Shown here: one piece after another, positions 62,146-64,000 of the stretch
Numbering within the stretch: position 1 is the stretch's first letter
How the letters are laid out: every line of letters starts with the position of its first letter
Assembly (NCBI GenBank): GCA_029557915.1
Contig: JAKQHS010000007.1
Coordinates: 1 to 64,000, forward strand
DNA from: Bacteroidota bacterium
GTDB lineage: Bacteria; Bacteroidota; Bacteroidia; Chitinophagales; Saprospiraceae
Direction of reading: 5' to 3'
DNA: 64,000 nucleotides
The notes under the pieces: generated by a model
What the model saw: the letters and a program-made list of their open reading frames with translations, nothing else
The model's database searches: none
Told to the model about the DNA's origin: nothing
Translations under genes and position numbers: made by a program

Positions 62146-62179
62146 TAAGTTGGCAAGTTAGTAAGTTAGTAAGTTGGCG
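62140..62179 (+). repeat. Octamer tandem array, unit AGTTAGTA/AGTTGGCA (x5)
   Basis: Five perfect 8-bp units (AGTTAGTA, AGTTGGCA, AGTTAGTA twice, AGTTGGCG). The first unit contains the final Ser codon and TAG stop of apbE. It fills the gap to the nadC stop. Same consensus as the arrays at 10558 and 23314. Confidence 0.92.
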
Positions 62180-62181
62180 TG

Positions 62182-63039
62182 CTATTTCGCTTCCGGAGGT
62201 ATGATTTTCAAACTGATATCCAGTTGTCCTGCAGAGTGGGTCAAGGCGCCCACCGAAATATACTGCACCCCGGTCTGCGCTATTTTCCTCACGTTCAGCA
62301 GGGTGACTCCCCCGGACGCTTCCGTTTCAAACTGGTTATTGACAATGGCCACGGCCTCCTTGAGCAGGGGCAACTGAAAATTGTCAAACATGATCCGGTT
62401 TACTCCCCCTACGCGGACAATCTCATAAACCTCCACCAGGTTGCGGGCTTCGATGGTGATCTTTCTTTTGAGTTTTTTCTTTTTGAGGTATTCTTTCACC
62501 TGCCGGATGGCCAGTTCAATGGAACCGCAGGCATCGATGTGGTTGTCCTTGAGCATGATCCAATCATAGAGGCCGCTGCGGTAATTGTGGCAGCCGCCGC
62601 ATTTGACCGCGTATTTTTCGAGGAAGCGGTTGAGCGGAGTGGTTTTTCGTGTATCCAGGATCTTGACCGGCAATCCTTCCACTTCAGCGGCAAAACGGTC
62701 CGCCATGGTGGCAATCCCGCTCAGGCGCTGCAGGGTATTCAGGATCAGCCGTTCCGCCATGAGCAATTTACGGGTATTGGCCTGTACCTCGAAAGCGATA
62801 TCGCCGTAAACCACGGGCTGGCCATCTTTCAGAAATGCTTTGAACCGGGAAGCCGGATCGATGATCTTAAAGGCCTTGCGTGCAAATTCAATGCCTGCCA
62901 CCACGCCGTCGTCCTTAATGATGCAACGGGCCCTGGATACCGACTTGGCGGGAATACAGGCATTGGAGGTATGATCTCCTTCCCCCACATCTTCTTTTAA
63001 GCCCAGTTTTACAAATGATTCGATTTGCGCTTGATCCAT
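62182..63039 (-). CDS. nadC: Nicotinate-nucleotide pyrophosphorylase (quinolinate phosphoribosyltransferase)
   Basis: De novo NAD synthesis enzyme converting quinolinate and PRPP to nicotinate mononucleotide, 285 residues. The motifs of NadC are complete: LGLKEDVGEGDHTS near 13-26, AERLILNTLQRLSGIAT near 94-110, ILDTRKTTPLNRFLEKYAVKCGG near 130-152 with PRPP-binding Arg/Lys, and LKDNHI near 170. It is downstream of an outer-membrane protein gene, 9 nt away, on the same strand. No nadA or nadB here. Confidence 0.97.
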   Translation of the reverse strand: MDQAQIESFVKLGLKEDVGEGDHTSNACIPAKSVSRARCIIKDDGVVAGIEFARKAFKIIDPASRFKAFLKDGQPVVYGDIAFEVQANTRKLLMAERLILNTLQRLSGIATMADRFAAEVEGLPVKILDTRKTTPLNRFLEKYAVKCGGCHNYRSGLYDWIMLKDNHIDACGSIELAIRQVKEYLKKKKLKRKITIEARNLVEVYEIVRVGGVNRIMFDNFQLPLLKEAVAIVNNQFETEASGGVTLLNVRKIAQTGVQYISVGALTHSAGQLDISLKIIPPEAK

Positions 63040-63048
63040 ACCTCTGTT

Positions 63049-63831
63049 TTAAAATACAAAGCCCAGCCGGAGACTCAGGCTGTGAATAAACGTTTTTGAA
63101 TTTTCCGGCAAGCGGGTGTAGATATCGTGGTTTGGATCACCCTGGTTTCCCTGGGATACGATCCGGGTCTTGAATCCATGGTTGCGGGTGAGATCGGAGA
63201 GGTACCATTGATAACAGATACCGGCAGAAAGCCAGGTGTTCCTTCCGATCCTTCTTTCCTGGCCCAAACCCCCTCCAATGGAAAAGGATATTTTTTGCAA
63301 ATCGGGCAGAATGTTTTCTCCCCCGGTCAACAAGCCATCTTTGTGTATGGCGCCCCGCGCCTTGAGTAATTTATGAATACCCATCTTCAGTGGCTCAAGA
63401 TAATAGTTTTTCTCTTCGTGCCTTTCCAGGCGGTATTTCAGGCCCAGGCCGGCCTCCCAGAATTGAACCTGGTAGGTGAGGCGGCTGTTATCCGGCACCG
63501 GCTTTTGTCCCAGGTTATAGTTCGGTGCTTTAAGTTCTGATTCCAGCCAGAAATTGCCTCCGGTTTGATAGAGCAGGGACCCTCCCTGGTTGATGGAAAG
63601 GTTGGTAGACGCTACAAGGGCCCATCGGGTGTGAAAAAGGTATTCGCCGGAAACGCCCATCCTGAGGCCAAGATTATTACCCCTGGTTTTTATTTCCTTA
63701 TCCGTGGAAGACATCCAGGTCATCACCGGTTCGGAATACAGTCCCAGTTTGAGAGATTGGGCATGCCCGGAGAATGGAAGGAATCCCCAGGCAGCCAGGG
63801 TGATCAAACATAGAATCCGGTTCCGGTTCAT
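63049..63831 (-). CDS. Outer-membrane beta-barrel-like protein of unknown function
   Basis: 260 residues. With the ATG chosen it has a signal peptide (ILCLITLAAWGFLPFSGHAQ); an ATG 96 nt upstream would add a basic segment and is less likely. The mature protein consists of alternating polar/hydrophobic strands with Gly and aromatic residues (for example LRMGVSGEYLF, FWEAGLGLKYRLER, ISFSIGGGLGQERR) and ends in Phe-Val-Phe, the usual last-strand signal for the BAM machinery. A porin-family OMP_b-brl type fold is likely. No assigned role. It precedes nadC by 9 nt, probably only by chance of transcription. Confidence 0.75.
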   Translation of the reverse strand: MNRNRILCLITLAAWGFLPFSGHAQSLKLGLYSEPVMTWMSSTDKEIKTRGNNLGLRMGVSGEYLFHTRWALVASTNLSINQGGSLLYQTGGNFWLESELKAPNYNLGQKPVPDNSRLTYQVQFWEAGLGLKYRLERHEEKNYYLEPLKMGIHKLLKARGAIHKDGLLTGGENILPDLQKISFSIGGGLGQERRIGRNTWLSAGICYQWYLSDLTRNHGFKTRIVSQGNQGDPNHDIYTRLPENSKTFIHSLSLRLGFVF

Positions 63832-64000
63832 TTCAGCGGGCGCAAATATCCACTTTTGATTTGATTTTCGCTTTAATATCCATTTCAGGCCCCGGCTGAG
63901 CACATTCCCCGCTTGTCGTTCACACATATCATTATAACGTGTGTTTTCGTTAATTGCCTGAGAAGACCATAGTTAAATAGATTAATTAATTTCGCCGCCA
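63832..64000. other. Window-end intergenic sequence
   Basis: No gene seen. Reading toward the OMP gene on the minus strand there is a one-mismatch -7 element (GATATTTG) about 14 nt before the ATG. A short inverted repeat ACACA/TGTGT with a 13-nt spacer is at about 63922-63944. Confidence 0.4.

Noticed and set aside
62179-63000. 273-codon open frame antisense to nadC
   Set aside because: Shadow of a complete, conserved nadC gene.

Overview
This window looks like an ordinary chromosomal segment of a Bacteroidota bacterium, most likely from the Saprospiria/Chitinophagia side; that placement is inference. The reasons are several matches to the Bacteroidota promoter element TAnnTTTG, a bacterial geranylgeranylglyceryl-phosphate synthase, a two-gene transketolase, Tat-exported Gfo/Idh/MocA oxidoreductases with a DUF1080 protein, a DUF4286 protein, an XRE-S24 regulator and RsgA/AspS/ParC of bacterial type. 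I see no rRNA, tRNA, CRISPR array, insertion sequence, prophage or SusC/SusD pair.

Layout. 0-8 kb: phosphate transport (DUF47-PiT), DUF2007, ether-lipid synthase plus RsgA, exonuclease III, a DoxX-like protein and topoisomerase IV subunit A. 8-15 kb: an ECF sigma factor translationally coupled to an unusual envelope-spanning protein, a glutamine amidotransferase, an ATP-grasp/DUF1080 pair, an esterase, FluC and a MazG-like pyrophosphohydrolase. 15-24 kb: GH95 fucosidase, two atypical peptide-type ABC permeases, HU, split transketolase and an SGNH hydrolase. 24-30 kb: cation/proton antiporter, a beta-propeller protein interrupted by four membrane helices, a CHAD protein and a small membrane protein. 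30-42 kb: an amino-sugar region (two Tat-type Gfo/Idh proteins, NagA-like, Nramp-related transporter, NagB-like), aspS, a NamZ-like DUF1343 protein, an M20 amidohydrolase and a GH32 fructanase. 42-50 kb: a HEXXH lipoprotein protease, DUF4286, acyl-CoA dehydrogenase, M50-CBS protease and an alkylglycerol-monooxygenase-like hydroxylase. 50-57 kb: a sugar operon on the minus strand (acetyltransferase, Gfo/Idh, SSS symporter, GH1 glycosidase), a zinc dehydrogenase and a leucine-rich-repeat protein. 57-64 kb: XRE-S24 regulator, SIMPL protein, Gfo/Idh, ApbE, NadC and an outer-membrane protein.

Taken together the accessory genes describe a polysaccharide-degrading lifestyle: exported glycosidases (GH95, GH32), sugar oxidoreductases and a 3-keto-glycoside-type hydrolase, a Na+-coupled transporter and amino-sugar catabolism.

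The most unusual signal is not a gene. At least ten short tandem arrays of 7- or 8-bp units lie between genes. The unit differs from locus to locus, but arrays often abut or contain the stop codon of the neighbouring gene, usually have their purine-rich strand in the sense direction of that gene, and occupy four of the eight convergent gene junctions (a fifth has a 17-bp tandem/inverted repeat). They resemble in style the heptanucleotide STRR repeats of filamentous cyanobacteria. A second notable item is the sigma factor/envelope protein pair, whose cytoplasmic part is built of three gap-free 41-residue repeats ahead of one membrane helix and a beta-barrel-like domain.
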